64,000 bases of DNA from Adineta steineri (Eukaryota; Rotifera; Eurotatoria; Adinetida; Adinetidae), in assembly GCA_905250115.1 (NCBI GenBank), contig CAJNOI010000002.1, forward strand, positions 1,515,678 through 1,579,677, in the 5' to 3' direction. Of this stretch, positions 47,501-59,966 are shown in pieces. Positions within the stretch are counted from its first letter, which is position 1. Each line of letters begins with the position of its first letter. The notes below the pieces were generated by a model. The model did not search any database. It was not told the origin of the DNA and saw nothing but the letters and a program-made list of their open reading frames with translations. The position numbers were made by a program, and so were the translations under genes.

Positions 47501-47809
47501 CAATTATCTTCCCATTGTCATTTTATTCAAACAAAAATATAGATTATTATGGATATACATATACAGTTTCGAAGATCTTTCGTTATAATACAATGACATT
47601 GCAGTTAAAACACCGTTTTTAATGTAAGAAAATAATATTCTAACAAATGTCTTATGATCATCTTAGTACTCTATAATTGCTTTGATGATCCATTCAAACT
47701 TTTTACATAAACAAGTTCTGAATATTACATTGATTCTAAACCATGAAACAAAAAAAATGATTTGTCAACAAAGCAATATTTAGTTAGAGCTTAAGATAAT
47801 TTATTATAA
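41513..47809. other. 6.3 kb gene-poor region between ARHGAP6-like and FSIP1
   Basis: The largest gap in the window. I find no frame with a recognisable domain or convincing splice structure. It contains a (CTT)n tract near 41600, an (AT)n run at 43771-43792, a C/G-richer block with (CT)n at 43860-44120, a GTAT-type repeat at 44240-44285, and long AT-rich stretches. The half next to 41512 probably contains promoter and untranslated exons of the ARHGAP6-like gene. The rest shows nothing I can name. Confidence 0.5.
43771..44120 (-). promoter_or_regulatory. Candidate distal promoter with (AT)n and (CT)n tracts
   Basis: An (AT)11 run (43771-43792) is followed by sequence with several CG dinucleotides (43868-43905) and a pyrimidine repeat ctctctctccctctccctctc (about 43962-43992), then further CG-containing sequence to 44120. 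On the minus strand this reads as a GA-rich tract upstream of the ARHGAP6-like gene. Composition and orientation only. Confidence 0.25.
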
Positions 47810-50198
47810 CTAAGATATATTACGATTATATATATCAATATGTGAAGCAGTAGATGTTGTTGAAGAAGGTCGATCAATAGCAGGTGCAAATGATAATGAT
47901 GCAGTATGTTGTTGTTGTTGAGAAGAATGCATATTTTCTTCTCCTCCTCCTCCGTCTTCTACGTCATCATCATGAAATTGTCTCATTGTTATCCCTTCTT
48001 GTTGTGCTTCATTAATTAATAATTGAATAATTTCATCTGTAATTAATGGTCCTTGAGTATTTCCTACATAATGTGTTAATGCATAATTTGATAATTCATT
48101 AAAATCAATTCCTTGATAATCTTCTTTATCACGATTAAGAAGTGAATAATGTGATTTCATATCATCAACAGCACATTGACCTATATATTCAAAGAAATAT
48201 AATGCAAATATATTTTTTATAGAAAAAAATTGATTTTATTTTACCTAGTAATTCATTTAATTGTTCTTCAGATAGAATAGCTTCGATTTTTTCTTCTGTC
48301 ATTGGCTGATGTAAAATTTCAAGTTTTTCATCAATTTTCTTTAATCTCTGCATATGTTCACGTTGTAAACGTGTTTCTTTCAATACACGTTCACCAAAAT
48401 GATTATCTATTTGTTCATTTTCTTCATTAGTAATTTGTTGCATAGTTGTATAATCAACATCATTATGATTATTTCGTCGTAATTGATGATTAAGTAATGG
48501 ATTATAATATTCTTTTTCAAGTAAATCATCAATTTCTTTTAAACGTTGAGATTCATTTATTGATGGTATATAACCATTTATATGTGAACCTGGTAAAGCA
48601 ACAACATTAACTTGTTCATCTTCTTCTAATAATTGTTTTAAACGTTGTTTTTCATCATCTGTTAATGCCCATGCACCACCAGCTTCCTTTGCTAATTGTA
48701 TATTACGTTTAATAAAATCTTTTTCAGGTGGTTTAGTTTGTTTAGATTTATCTTTACTATTCATTGTTGAATTTGATGATATACTAGATTTTTTTTTATT
48801 TTTATTTAATGAAGAAGTTTTTGTATTACTATTTGAAGAAACTTTATCACTTCTATGTACACTATTAGAATCATCAAGTGGATCATTTATTTGTGTTTTA
48901 AATATTGATTCAGGTGTATTGGAATTATCATATTCAAGATAACCACCATCTAATTTTAAAATTTCATCATCAAGAGCTAAAAATCGTTTTAAATTTGATT
49001 GAGTATGTGATAATTCATTCGTATCATCAGGAAGAATTGAAGTCATCGATTGCATTTCACTTCTTAATCTAAGAAGAGAAACTTAATTAATTTTTTATCG
49101 ACAAACAGAAGTAAATTAGGTATATTTTACTGTACGAAAACGTATTCTACACTCATACCCATCCCACTAACCTTTGGATGCTTAAGTACTTTCATACAAT
49201 TAAGTGTTACATGTTTCAATTACTACTGAAGATCTAATTGATCAAACTATGTTGAAATGATGTTCATATCAACATTGATGATTATAAAATTCTCGACCTA
49301 AAACTTAAGATCTACGGATAGTTGAGTACTCGTATCAGACCTCAACTTAATACTAATTATTTGTTGAAAGTAATAAAAATCAATTTAGTATCTAATCGTT
49401 TTCTATCCTGAAAAGGATAGTAGTAATAATTAATATCTATATCTGTTTGAATATATAATGATTTTAATATTCTGTCCTGTTTTATTATTATTCAATAAAA
49501 CGAAATAAATCGTGTTATACATTTAGTTAATTTTTCTAGATACACTTCTGGAAATAGTCTCAGAATATAAGATTGTACAAGAATAACTTAACTCTTTTGA
49601 TAGATATCTTATGAAACTCATCGTTCGTTACGATACTAAATAAATGTTAAACCGAAATCTAGTCAGAACTATATATTACATAATATTTTTCTCACACCCA
49701 ATGCTTAACATGATTTATGATAACATACTTCTTCATCAAAGACATTGTTTCAACTTTGACTTGTTTCTCTTTTTCAAATGCTTCTTCAAGTGCTTTATCA
49801 AGTCGTTTCATTTTTAAATAAGCATCATCTAATTTAGCTTCATTTCCAATTTCCAATGTATCTAAAATTACTCAACAGTAAATTAGATATAAATTTAAAC
49901 TATTTTATACAAACCTTGTTTATCTACTTGATATTTTTCTTGTAAATGTTTAATAAAATATTGTTGTTGAGAATTATTTTCTTTCGTTGATGGTTTAATT
50001 GGTGGTAAAATAGGATAATTATTAAGATTGCTCGAAGGTCGAGAAAGATTTTCTTCATCTTCTTCAACATTTGCTACAAAAGAATTTGCAGATTTTACAC
50101 TATTATCATCCGAATATTCATCACTTTGAGCTATAGAGAGAAGGAATTCGAAATTTCTATATAAACAATATGAATTACTTACAATTATTATCAGTCAT
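47810..50198 (-). CDS. FSIP1: Fibrous sheath-interacting protein 1
   Basis: Coiled-coil protein known from mammalian sperm flagella (binds AKAP4). Minus-strand exons 50198-50183, 50130-49915, 49861-49729, 49068-48245 and 48180-47810 give 519 aa (human 581). Three family blocks are recognisable in order: LDDAYLKMKRLDKALEEAF, then DFIKRNIQLAKEAGGAW with KQRLKQLLEE, then GERVLKETRLQREHMQRLK followed by KIDEKLEIL, and LSEEQLNELL. The intervening parts are Ser/Asn/Lys-rich. The C-terminal exon is acidic with a Gly run and Gln repeat, and is not recognisably conserved. AATAAA on the minus strand lies within 10 bp after the stop. The start faces RIC8 across 360 bp. Confidence 0.85.
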
Positions 50199-50558
50199 TT
50201 TTTTCTTGTTAATATGAATCTCAAAATAATTCGATTTATATTTGTTGACAAGGCAACAGTCGTAGAGGATCTAGATGTCGCTAGTGTTTTTAATCTTATT
50301 TTTTTCTTTTAAGAAAAATTTCTTTTATTTTTCATTTCATAATTTTTTTTATTTCGATTATTTTGTTTTTTCATGAATAGAAATTGTTGAGAATGATATT
50401 TTCCGATAATTAAAATGCATATTGTTTATTTATTTATTTATTTCCGTGATTCTCTTCTGAGTCATAAGGTTTAACATCTTTTTTTTTGTTTACATTCAGA
50501 TTATATTATTCATTGATCGATTTCTTTTCCTGTATCTCAAAACTAGTCAATATTATTA
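50199..50558. promoter_or_regulatory. Divergent promoter region of FSIP1 and RIC8
   Basis: 360 bp between outward-facing start codons, T-rich on the plus strand. The two genes must share or abut promoters here. No defined motif is called. Confidence 0.5.
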
Positions 50559-53500
50559 ATGGCTTCGTCAGATGACGATCTCAATAAATTGGATACGTTA
50601 TCTGATGATGACTATTTGAAATTAATTGAACAATTCTATGAAAAAGTAAAATGTTCTGTTTTTTTTGTTTCCTTCTATAATTGATATTATTTAGAATGTA
50701 AATAATTTTGCATTTCCACAACTTGATCTGGATAAAAAACAACGACTTGTTACCGAACTATTTACGCGTTTACGTTCATTTGATTCAAATTCAATTTTTC
50801 TATGTTTAAAAACATTACGTTTATTAACACGAGATCGAGAAGGACTTGATGTAAGAAATAATTTAGAATTTTTTTAATTTTAATTAATTTTTTTTGGTAA
50901 TTTTAGGCACTTACAGGTTCATCAGTACTCGAACCACTTCAAAAATTAGCGGGTCTCGAATGTAGCAAAGTTGATGCTAACCCAACAGATATTCAAAGTA
51001 ACAAACTAAATTTTGAATTTTTGTTCCTATTTAAATTTTTGTTTTTAGATGTGATTGAAGCAGAAAAATGCATGTCGAATTTAATATATATGAGTCCAGC
51101 CGTACAAAAATTTTATAGTGTTAGTGGTGTTGCTGATGCTATAACACAACGTATTAAAGAAACAACAACAACGAAATTAGATAATGGAATAAGATTTTTT
51201 GATATGAGAATGCTTTTTCTTTTAACTGCTTTAAATGCTGATATAAGGTATGTATTATATTATTTTAATAATGAAAAAAAATTTGTTTTTTTTGTAGACA
51301 ACGTGTTCGAGAAAAATTTCATGGTCTTTCTTATCTATTTGAAATTATTAATCAAATTATGTCAACAAGAAGTGAACCAGTTGCTGCTGCAGATTCAGGT
51401 TTGTTTAAAAATAATTCAAAAAGAGTTATATATAACATTTAAGCTCGATAGATATTAATTAAATCTACTTCATATGATCATCATTCGAAAGAAATAGAGT
51501 TAAATTAGTAAGGGAAATAATGGTTCGTTAGATTATAGGTGAAACTCAATGAAGTAATACACTATTTCACAGTGTTTAAAAAGCCATTACCGGAGTTTGA
51601 AATGATTGTCCTTGATATTCATTGAATCGTATGCATAAAGACAATATCAAGTGGATGATGGAAAAAATTAAAAGCACATCCGATTTTTTCTAGCACGAGG
51701 TTCAGAAAGTTTACTAGATTTATTTCTAACATATTACTTTCAATAAATTTCACCGATTTAATTAAAGATAAACATATGAAAGATTTTTCTAATCACATCA
51801 TATTCTAAATTTGAATGTAAGATAGTTATATTAACAGATTCAGTAATCTATAACATAGTACCTAATGTCCCCAACATATAAAAACTCTCCTTTTACACAT
51901 ATATCAGTTGAAGCCTAGACAAGATTATGCAAATAGCTTTTCGGGTTAGATTTCACTTGAACTTCAGGCATTTCTAATTAAGATACATTTCTCTTACAAT
52001 ATCAGTTACCGAGTTAATATCAAGTAAATCATATTCTCTATAAAATATGTTATTTCTCCAGTTTAATTCTATTGAATACTGACTTATTTAGGTATAACTT
52101 TATCAAATGAAGATATTGATTATTTAATTGAAATTTTGAAAACACTTTATAATTTAACTGTTGATTTACCAAATTTAACGCATTCATATGCTATACAAGA
52201 AGAAGAAGAAGAAGCTCATTTGATGAGATTAGTAAGTATTCTTCGTGAATTACTTTTATGTTATGGACCAAATAATGAAAAACAAATGGAATTACAAAAG
52301 TAAATTTTTTTAAATATTTGTATTTGAATTAAATACTAAATTCAATTATATTTAGTCATATTATTAATCTTTTAACAAATATGCCAAAAACATGTTTTGA
52401 AGAATTACTTTCACCAGCTGTCCTAGACGATGATAATGATAATGATGAGCATAATGGTAAAAATATGGAAGCTATTAATACAATTCTTCGTTTTCTTGAT
52501 CATCGTATTGCAAAAGCCGAAGTAGGAAAAATAAACAAACATTTTTTGTTTTTATTTAAATAAAACTATTTTAGGGAACAAAAAATGCTAAAGAAGTTTT
52601 ATTACCCGTCCTTCAACTTCTTATACTCATGTGTCAATCGAATCGTACAATAAGAAAATTTTGTCGACAATTTATTTTACCAGCTCTTGGTGATGAAGTT
52701 TTAAATTTACCAACTGAAGGACAAAAATTACGAAATAAGTAAAAAATAAATTGATATTCTTTTCCTTTAGACAATACGTGGTTTTTTTATTTAGATTAAC
52801 ACGAATGATGACAAATCCAAATTCAGAATTGAAAACTCTTTCAGCAAAATTACTCTTTGTACTTTGTAAAGAAAGTGGTATGAATATTATAATCTGAAAA
52901 TTTTTGTATATTAATTTTCTTTTCTATTTAGTCGATCGTTTAATTAAATATACAGGTTATGGAAATGCCGCTGGTTTGTTATATGATTTCGGTTTACTCG
53001 GTCCACAGCATAATATAAATAAAGAACAATATTCAAGTGATTCCGATGAATCCGATACTGAAAGTTATAAAAAAATTCGTGATCAATATGGGTAAATAGA
53101 TAAGAAAACAAGACTTTTTTTGTTACCGACATATTTTTGTTTTTAGTATTGATGGCGTTACAGGTCGTGCAAATATAAAACGAAATGATGATTCCATGAA
53201 AGATTGGACAGAAGAACGAAAAATGGTTGAAGTCGATAAACTTCTTAATACATTAGATCGTGCTATGACGTGAGAATTTGTTCTAGATTTTATTTTATCT
53301 TTTGATTTTTTGAATTTTATAGTCATGGTTTAATTAAACCCATGGTTATGGATGCAAATGGAAATCCTGTTCCAGCTGAAAGTGTTCTACAACTTCGAGA
53401 AGCAAATTTACTTACACATCATCCAAATGATCTTCGTGCTTCAGAATCAAGCGATGATGAAGGTGATGGTGGACAAATTAATACAAATAAATCAAAATAA
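50559..53500 (+). CDS. RIC8A: Synembryn / RIC-8, G-alpha chaperone and exchange factor
   Basis: Folds and activates heterotrimeric G-alpha subunits in the cytosol; needed for asymmetric division and synaptic signalling in animals. Exons 50559-50645, 50695-50850, 50907-50997, 51049-51247, 51298-51398, 52092-52299, 52356-52521, 52575-52738, 52795-52877, 52932-53091, 53147-53269 and 53323-53500 give 571 aa (human RIC8A 531). Armadillo-like helical repeats fill most of the length ([20 protein letters not shown]). Near the C-terminus the diagnostic [21 protein letters not shown] and the acidic [16 protein letters not shown] are present, then VTGR and GLIKPM as in RIC8A/B. One intron (51399-52091) is 693 bp with nothing recognised in it. 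A or B type cannot be assigned, as invertebrates usually have one gene. Confidence 0.94.
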
Positions 53501-53834
53501 AACTTTATTAAAAAAAAAACGCTCATTTTATTTAAACACAATGCTTTTTATTCCTTTTCTTTTCTTTTCTTCTTTTGATCTGAGTGTTGTCTTGTAAAGC
53601 ATGAGAGAGAGAGAAAATAAACCAATTTAAACAGTGTCTGTAGTCAGTTTTCAATAAGAAATGTAAATATTTTACATGTTCTGATTGTGTACTAGTCATT
53701 TTAATCTCGTTGTTGTGTGTTGCCTTCTTTTATTTTGACATATTTCATTTACATCAGCGCGGCTTTTCTTTTTGTCTTTGGATAAAAATATACCAAAAGA
53801 AACCTAAAATGAAAAACAAAATATTTAATTGCAG
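53501..53834. other. Intergenic between RIC8 and DNAJC1
   Basis: RIC8 3' flank with a poly(A) signal near 53615, then T-rich sequence. The DNAJC1 ATG directly follows atttaattgcag, another acceptor-like sequence, suggesting a 5' untranslated intron or trans-splicing. Confidence 0.45.
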
Positions 53835-55521
53835 ATGAAAAGCCATTTATGTCTTTTTCTATTGATTATTCGAATCGATTCAATAGTCGCTTGGGAAACT
53901 TATGAACTTGATTTATTTGATTTAGTTGAAGAACTTGGCTTGAATACAAATTTTTATGATTTTATTGGTGTTGAAAAAACAGCGGAAACAAGTGAAATTA
54001 AACGGGCATATAGGTAGAACGATTTATTTTATATCTATATATATAAAATTTTTATTTTAAAAGAAAACTTTCATTAACTTGGCATCCAGATAAATCGGAT
54101 GATCCAAATGCTGGTGAAAAATTTCGACAACTTGTTGCTGTTTATGAAATACTTAAAGATGAACAACGTCGTACTCGATATGATCGTATACTTGTAGAAG
54201 GTTTACCAAGATGGAATCAACCAATATTTTATTATAGACGTGCGAAAAAATTACGTTTTTGGGAAATTTTTACAATTTTAACATTTATTATGACTATTGG
54301 CCATTATTTAGTCCTTTGGGCTATGTATTTTGAATCCACTTTAACTATGGTGAAGTAAGATCAATTTATTTATGCACAATATTTCTTATGATGTTTTTTT
54401 TCTTTGTTTTAGAATGAACGATCTACGGATGTACGTAAACGATTGGAAAAGAAAATGAAAAAATCTAGTAAAATTAAAGATATTGATCAAAATATGATTG
54501 ATGAAGAAATGGCTCGAATTATACCAGGTAAATTCAAATTATTTCTAAGATGTAGTCTTTCATTGAAAAACTAATTCTTTTGATACCTAGAGAAAAATAA
54601 TCTTCTCGAAAGTTATTTCATCATGTTAAAATATTTTTCTAAGATGATTACATGTGTCAAAAGAATAATTGCTTAGCTTAAAATCTTTTTTCCTTTCAAA
54701 AGATTTATATTTATCAAATATATCGAAATTCTTATTCTTTCATTATAGTTCTAAAATCACCACAATTGACTGATATATTACCAATTAAATTCGCTTTTTC
54801 TCTAATAAATCATCAATTTTTTGTTCCACATATTAAACATCTACTAAGTGCAATCATACATAATCGTCGTCAATGTTCATCAACTGAATCTATTTCAGCA
54901 AGCAATGACGATGAAGATAATGATAGTAATTCAACTACAAAAAAATCTCCGGTTATTCGTATCAATGATATAGTACCAGAAATGGCTACTAATATAAATG
55001 CACCTATTGTTTCTTATTTAACACCAACTTCATCATCTTTTGAAGATAATCAATCATCCGAGTCTCGCAATTCAACTCGTTCATGGTCGGATGAAGAAAA
55101 ACAATTGTTATGTAAAACTATTGTTCGATTTCCACCAGGAACACCTCGAAGATGGGAAAAAATTGCCGAAGTTATAGGTCGTCATGTTTCACAAGTTACT
55201 GACATGGCTAAACAAATACAAAATACAGTCGGTTCGAGTAATAATATTTTTCAAGAAAATCATCTATCATCAACATCATCGTCAACAACAACCATTGATC
55301 AAAATATAATTACTGAACGACAACAATCAGAAACGATGCCTGATTGGTCACAAACTGATCAACATTTACTTGAATGTGCATTAAAAAATATACCAAAAGA
55401 TAAACCTGGTGCTGATCGTTGGGAACAAATAGCTCTTTGTATACCTGGAAAAACACGTGACGATTGTTTAGCACGTTATCGTTATATTGTACAACTTGTT
55501 AAAGCCAAAAAAATGGCTTAA
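53835..55521 (+). CDS. DNAJC1: DnaJ homolog subfamily C member 1 (ERdj1)
   Basis: ER-membrane Hsp40 co-chaperone that recruits BiP through a luminal J domain; the cytosolic part contacts ribosomes. Exons 53835-54013, 54064-54349, 54413-54527 and 54749-55521 give 450 aa (human 554). A signal peptide occupies about residues 1-18, a J domain about 38-100 with the HPD motif in LTWHPDKSDDPNAG, and one membrane span lies at about 130-152 (IFTILTFIMTIGHYLVLWAM). Two SANT/Myb domains follow at about 305-355 (SWSDEEKQLLCKTI) and 395-445 (DWSQTDQHLLECAL). This order is specific to DNAJC1. The second intron uses a GTGAAG donor at 54350; the nearby GTAAGA at 54355 would break phase. Confidence 0.94.
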
Positions 55522-55872
55522 ATTTTTTACAGTAAAAAACAAAAAGAAAAAAAAGAAGGAAATACATTATTATTTTTTGTTTTCCGTTGCCATTAATCGG
55601 TGCGTGTCTCCTTTTTTTGAATAAAAAGAAAACGTTAATAATAAATATATATCATCATCATATATCTATTCAATAAATAGTTGCTATTAACATTAAAAGC
55701 ATTTTATTTTCTTTTGCTATTAATTTTCTTTTTGTTACCCTATTATATTTTGTGTATTTTAAACAAAATGACGGCAGATAAATCGATGAATTCAATTAAC
55801 CATTGGAATGAAGTTCTTTCTTTTTCTTCTTCTTCATTCTCTATTCTAGTTATATGTTGATGCATGCAGTAG
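55522..55872. other. Convergent intergenic region
   Basis: 3' flanks of DNAJC1 (AATAAA near 55620) and of the minus-strand Ser/Thr-rich gene. AT-rich; nothing else seen. Confidence 0.5.
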
Positions 55873-57336
55873 TCATGTTGTCGGAATTCGATTAGATAAC
55901 GACGGAGTTGACAATGTGGTCTGTTGTTGTTGTTGTTGCTGTTGAGTACGAGAAAATGAAGATGAGAATGGAGATGTTCGGAAAAAAAATGATCGTAAAC
56001 GTGTCAATTTATTTGTGTGTGAAGTAGAATGTTTTATCGATGTCTTAGTATTTGATGACTTTGAAGTAGAAAATGTCGTTTCATTAGTATCTGTCGAATT
56101 AACGATAGTATTGTTGTCAGTCAATGGCACGCCCATTGAACGTGATGTTGATAATGATGATGGAATCGTAGAACTATATTAAATAGTAGAAGAAAAAAAA
56201 AATATATAGATCTATTCTCTTATTAATTAGCTATATTAGGTTTTTTTTATTCGAAGGAGAAAAACAAAATGATGTAATTCTTGTTCAAAGGTTCAAAAAT
56301 ACATTAATTTGTTCTATTTTTATAAATTACTAAAGGGTATTATTTTAAATGAAAGCCTATAATCCTGTAAATTTAATTATACGAAAAGAGTTAAGGAAGT
56401 AAATGTGGCTTTAATTATCAAAATAGGAGCTCATTATTTTCTATTATTATCTTTTTTTCCTCGAAAAAGAAAAATCTTTATCGTATAATGTGTACTGAGA
56501 AAATATTGATTTTTCCTTATGTATATATATATCATCTATTCCAATGATAATAGTCAATTATTTATCAATTTTACCGGAAAAAAATATTTTTCTTCTTTTC
56601 AATATTTGCATACTCACTCGTGTTTAATAAGTGGAGCAAAATGATTTTCATCATCACCACCTTCATCATCTTCTTCAACGACCATATTTGTTTGATATTT
56701 TCCTAAATTATTTGTTATGGCAGAAAATGATGATGATGTTGATGACATAAATGGATGAAATGGTAATGATGATAATGATATATTCGTCGTAGATTTTTCT
56801 TTTACTGATGATGAACGTTTAAATAATCTTGTTTTTAAATCTTTTTTTATCGGTAATTCATCACGCATAAAACCATGATTTGTTACACAACATGCAGATG
56901 ATGATATATTTGTTGTTAAGGGTAAAGATATTTTTGATGTTGAATGAAATAAATGATCACGAAGTGATCTTGAATATATCCAAGAATTTTCACGATCAAT
57001 TCTATGTGAAGCAATTGCTATTGTACTATGATTACGACGAGTCGATTTTGGATCAATATAAACAGGCACAAATACATAACGATAATCAATATAACGTTCT
57101 TCAAAACGTTTTTTTAAATCTTCTGTATAAATCCATGAGTTTGATGATGATGATGATGTTGTTGATGAAGACGGCATTTTTCCGATTGAATTTGATAAAT
57201 ATTTCTGTTTCCGTGATAGACTCGTTCGATCAGATGTAATTCTTGGTATGCTTGCTGTTGATGTTGCAGCAGCAGCGGTTGCAGCAATCGTATTGTTAGC
57301 CGTCTCAAGAGCCAACAGACCATAATAAAGAACCAT
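55873..57336 (-). CDS. Ser/Thr-rich protein of unknown function
   Basis: Not recognised. Two minus-strand exons, 57336-56618 and 56173-55873, joined by a consensus GTGAGT donor and an AT-rich acceptor, give 339 aa in phase. The protein is Ser/Thr/Asn-rich with two copies of an aromatic-basic motif, NSWIYTEDLKKRFEERY and NSWIYSRSLRDHLF, about 50 residues apart. It also has a DYRYVFVPVYID hydrophobic stretch, an acidic patch (EEDDEGGDDENH) and a polyQ run near the C-terminus. The two NSWIY motifs could be short docking sites. The true start may lie in an upstream exon, since the first residues look like low-complexity Ala/Thr sequence. Confidence 0.5.
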
Positions 57337-59966
57337 CAAGGGAACTGAATACTGAATAAATTTGATGCGTCTATCACCGACTTACGAATTTGACTTCTTA
57401 TTGACGAGAAGAAATGGAAAAATGATGTTGGCAAATATTTTGTGATCGAAACTATTTTAAATACGCTAATGAATTGAATATCTAGTATAGAAAAGCAAAA
57501 ATGTAATAGAGTGATCTTCTTTCATCAATGTCATCTCGCATCTCATCATTTCAGTAAAGAGATCGTCTATTTTGTTCGTTATTATTCTCTCGGTTTTTCT
57601 TTTCTATACTGCTGTTTGAATATATATATATAGGATGCTATCAATGATGGTGATTATGATGAGAAAGAGCAACTCATAGTCACAATAGTAGACCACAATG
57701 AAGTATTAATGTTGAGCTGTTTGTAAAAAAAAAAGAAAAGTATGAAGAGAAAAAATAAGAACGAATGAGTTCAGTAGTTTCTTGCTCACTCACTTAATGT
57801 CTCGGAAAAAATACTGAGTAAATGATGGAAAGTAAGAGAAAAGGACACACTCGGGAAAAAAAGGAAGTGCTTTCCGATCCGAAAAAGAGTGCTAGAAAAA
57901 ATGGAAAAAAAAAGGTAAAATGAAAATAATATATGTAAATATTAAAATGATCGAACATAGTTAACTAGTTAATTATATCAGGCAAATTTATATATATTTT
58001 TAGAAATCTTTTTATATTCGTCAATATTTTTTATATGTCTGGAAACAATCAGGAAATACTAATAGGGTTACTGACACATAGTTACATTCCGTTTTCTTAG
58101 TTTTTAATCTCTATTCGAAAAAAACACGATTGTCAATTGTCTAGACTTACGGAAAAATGTATAGACATATATATATATATATAAATATAGAGATGAATGG
58201 ACAATGATATATAAAAGTTTGTTATTTTGACCTAGGTTGAGCGTCTAAATGTCATAAACAATAGTTTATATTTAAGAATGTAAAAGAATACATTAATAGT
58301 TTATCATTTTTGCTATTGTCATCATGCATCAAGCTAATATTGTATGAAAATAATGTGACTGTCTCGACTGCTCATCATCAATATGAATAATAGTAATAAT
58401 ACTAGTAACAACAACAATAATAGCGTATAGACACAGAAGAGAGAGAGAGGGAGGAAAAAAAGGTCTCAAATCGCGCTCCGACAAGCTATGCAGAATGAAT
58501 AAAAATCGTTTATTGATGGGAAATAGGATAAGTCTGAGTGTACATCATTATAGGACGACGATGGAATTTGGCTGATTTCTGATAAAAAATAAGATAGATA
58601 TTTCCAAGCTAAAATATACAGAAAACTGTCGTTATTTGACTGTTGTTGATGTGTTTTTCTTGTGGCTGTTGTTGTTGTTGTTATTATGATTACGATTATG
58701 ATTATTATTATTACTATTATTATTATTATTATTATTATAACAACAGAGCTTTAGGGTGAAACATTAGAAATAGAAGCAACAAGAGACGATCACAGAAAGG
58801 GAAAAAATAACTATTGACAAACTTTTGTTACAATTAAAAAAACAGTCTTACACTAAAACTTACTATAAATATGTAAAAATAATATTATAATTATAAAAAA
58901 ATCTAATAAGAAAGAAAATTCATTAAATTATTTTTCTACATCAGTAGTCAAAGATTTCTATATAAGTTTAAAATAGAACCTTATATAAATAATAATTCTT
59001 ACAAAAGAAATAATATACTACTCACTATTTGTTTATTAATCAAGATATAGTAGTAATATACATATTGTAATGCTATAGTAAATTCATTTATGAAGATAGA
59101 TTATTATTATGATAATATCAGAAACATTTGTTGTTTTTATTTATTATATTGCTATATTTATCGTTACTGTGCAATATTTTTTCAGATCATTTCTTATTTA
59201 TCTTCTGGTGAAAATTTTTTATTATAAATATAATAATTATTTCACTTCACTTTTGTCATTAAAAAAACATTTCTCATAATGGAATATTAGTCTTTAATTG
59301 TAGAGTCGAGGAATAGGTAAAATTCTTCATTCAAAATTAATAATTGATAAAAGCATAACTATATCTAATTTCTTTATTGAAAATATCCGTAAACCTTAGG
59401 TCACTTGCTCAAAACAATTAAACAAAAAAAATATGTATGACAACTTACAGAGTCTTGTTAATTTTGAATAGAATTATAATTATAATTTAAGTATACTTGT
59501 TTATAAAGACGTCTTTGTGTGGGATGCTTAATACAAATTAAATGTATGAAATTCTATACTTCATTGAACTAAATATTTTTAATTCCTACTTATATTATGA
59601 GATTATCAAAACACAGAATTTGTCTTCTTTTTTCTTCCTAAGCTGAAATCTTACTGGAAACGAATGCCATCTGTCGAATTTGTTCTGTTGGCTGCATGCA
59701 AAAAACATGATGATTATTTATTAACATTCGATTTGTTATCTTTTACTTTAGTTAGCAGCGAATTACGTATAAATCATTGAATATACATATCAGCTGACAC
59801 GTTTTATTTTGTTTTTTTATTTTTAATTATATTATTACGATTAATTATATAATAATACGAAGAAGAAAAAAACGAGAAGAGCTATAGTGTTTGTTTATTG
59901 ATCCAGTGGTATTGTATTTGTTTTTCTTATCTCTATTTTTAACACTCTAATATTAATCAAAAGAAA
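57337..59966. other. 2.6 kb intergenic region between divergent genes
   Basis: No supported gene. Contains purine-rich sequence (57730-57920), an (AT)n run near 58168, a GA-rich block near 58438-58470 and a (TTA/ATT)n array at about 58695-58740. It should hold the promoters of both the Ser/Thr-rich gene and CPTP. Confidence 0.5.
58676..58741. repeat. (ATT)n trinucleotide microsatellite
   Basis: Imperfect attatt array with gtt and act interruptions, non-coding. The same unit in coding sequence elsewhere in the window gives Asn runs. Confidence 0.85.

Noticed and set aside
41513..47809. Several 60-110 aa open frames in the large gap (for example 42428, 43677, 45226, 46474)
   Set aside because: Biased composition, no recognisable domains and no in-phase splicing to neighbours.
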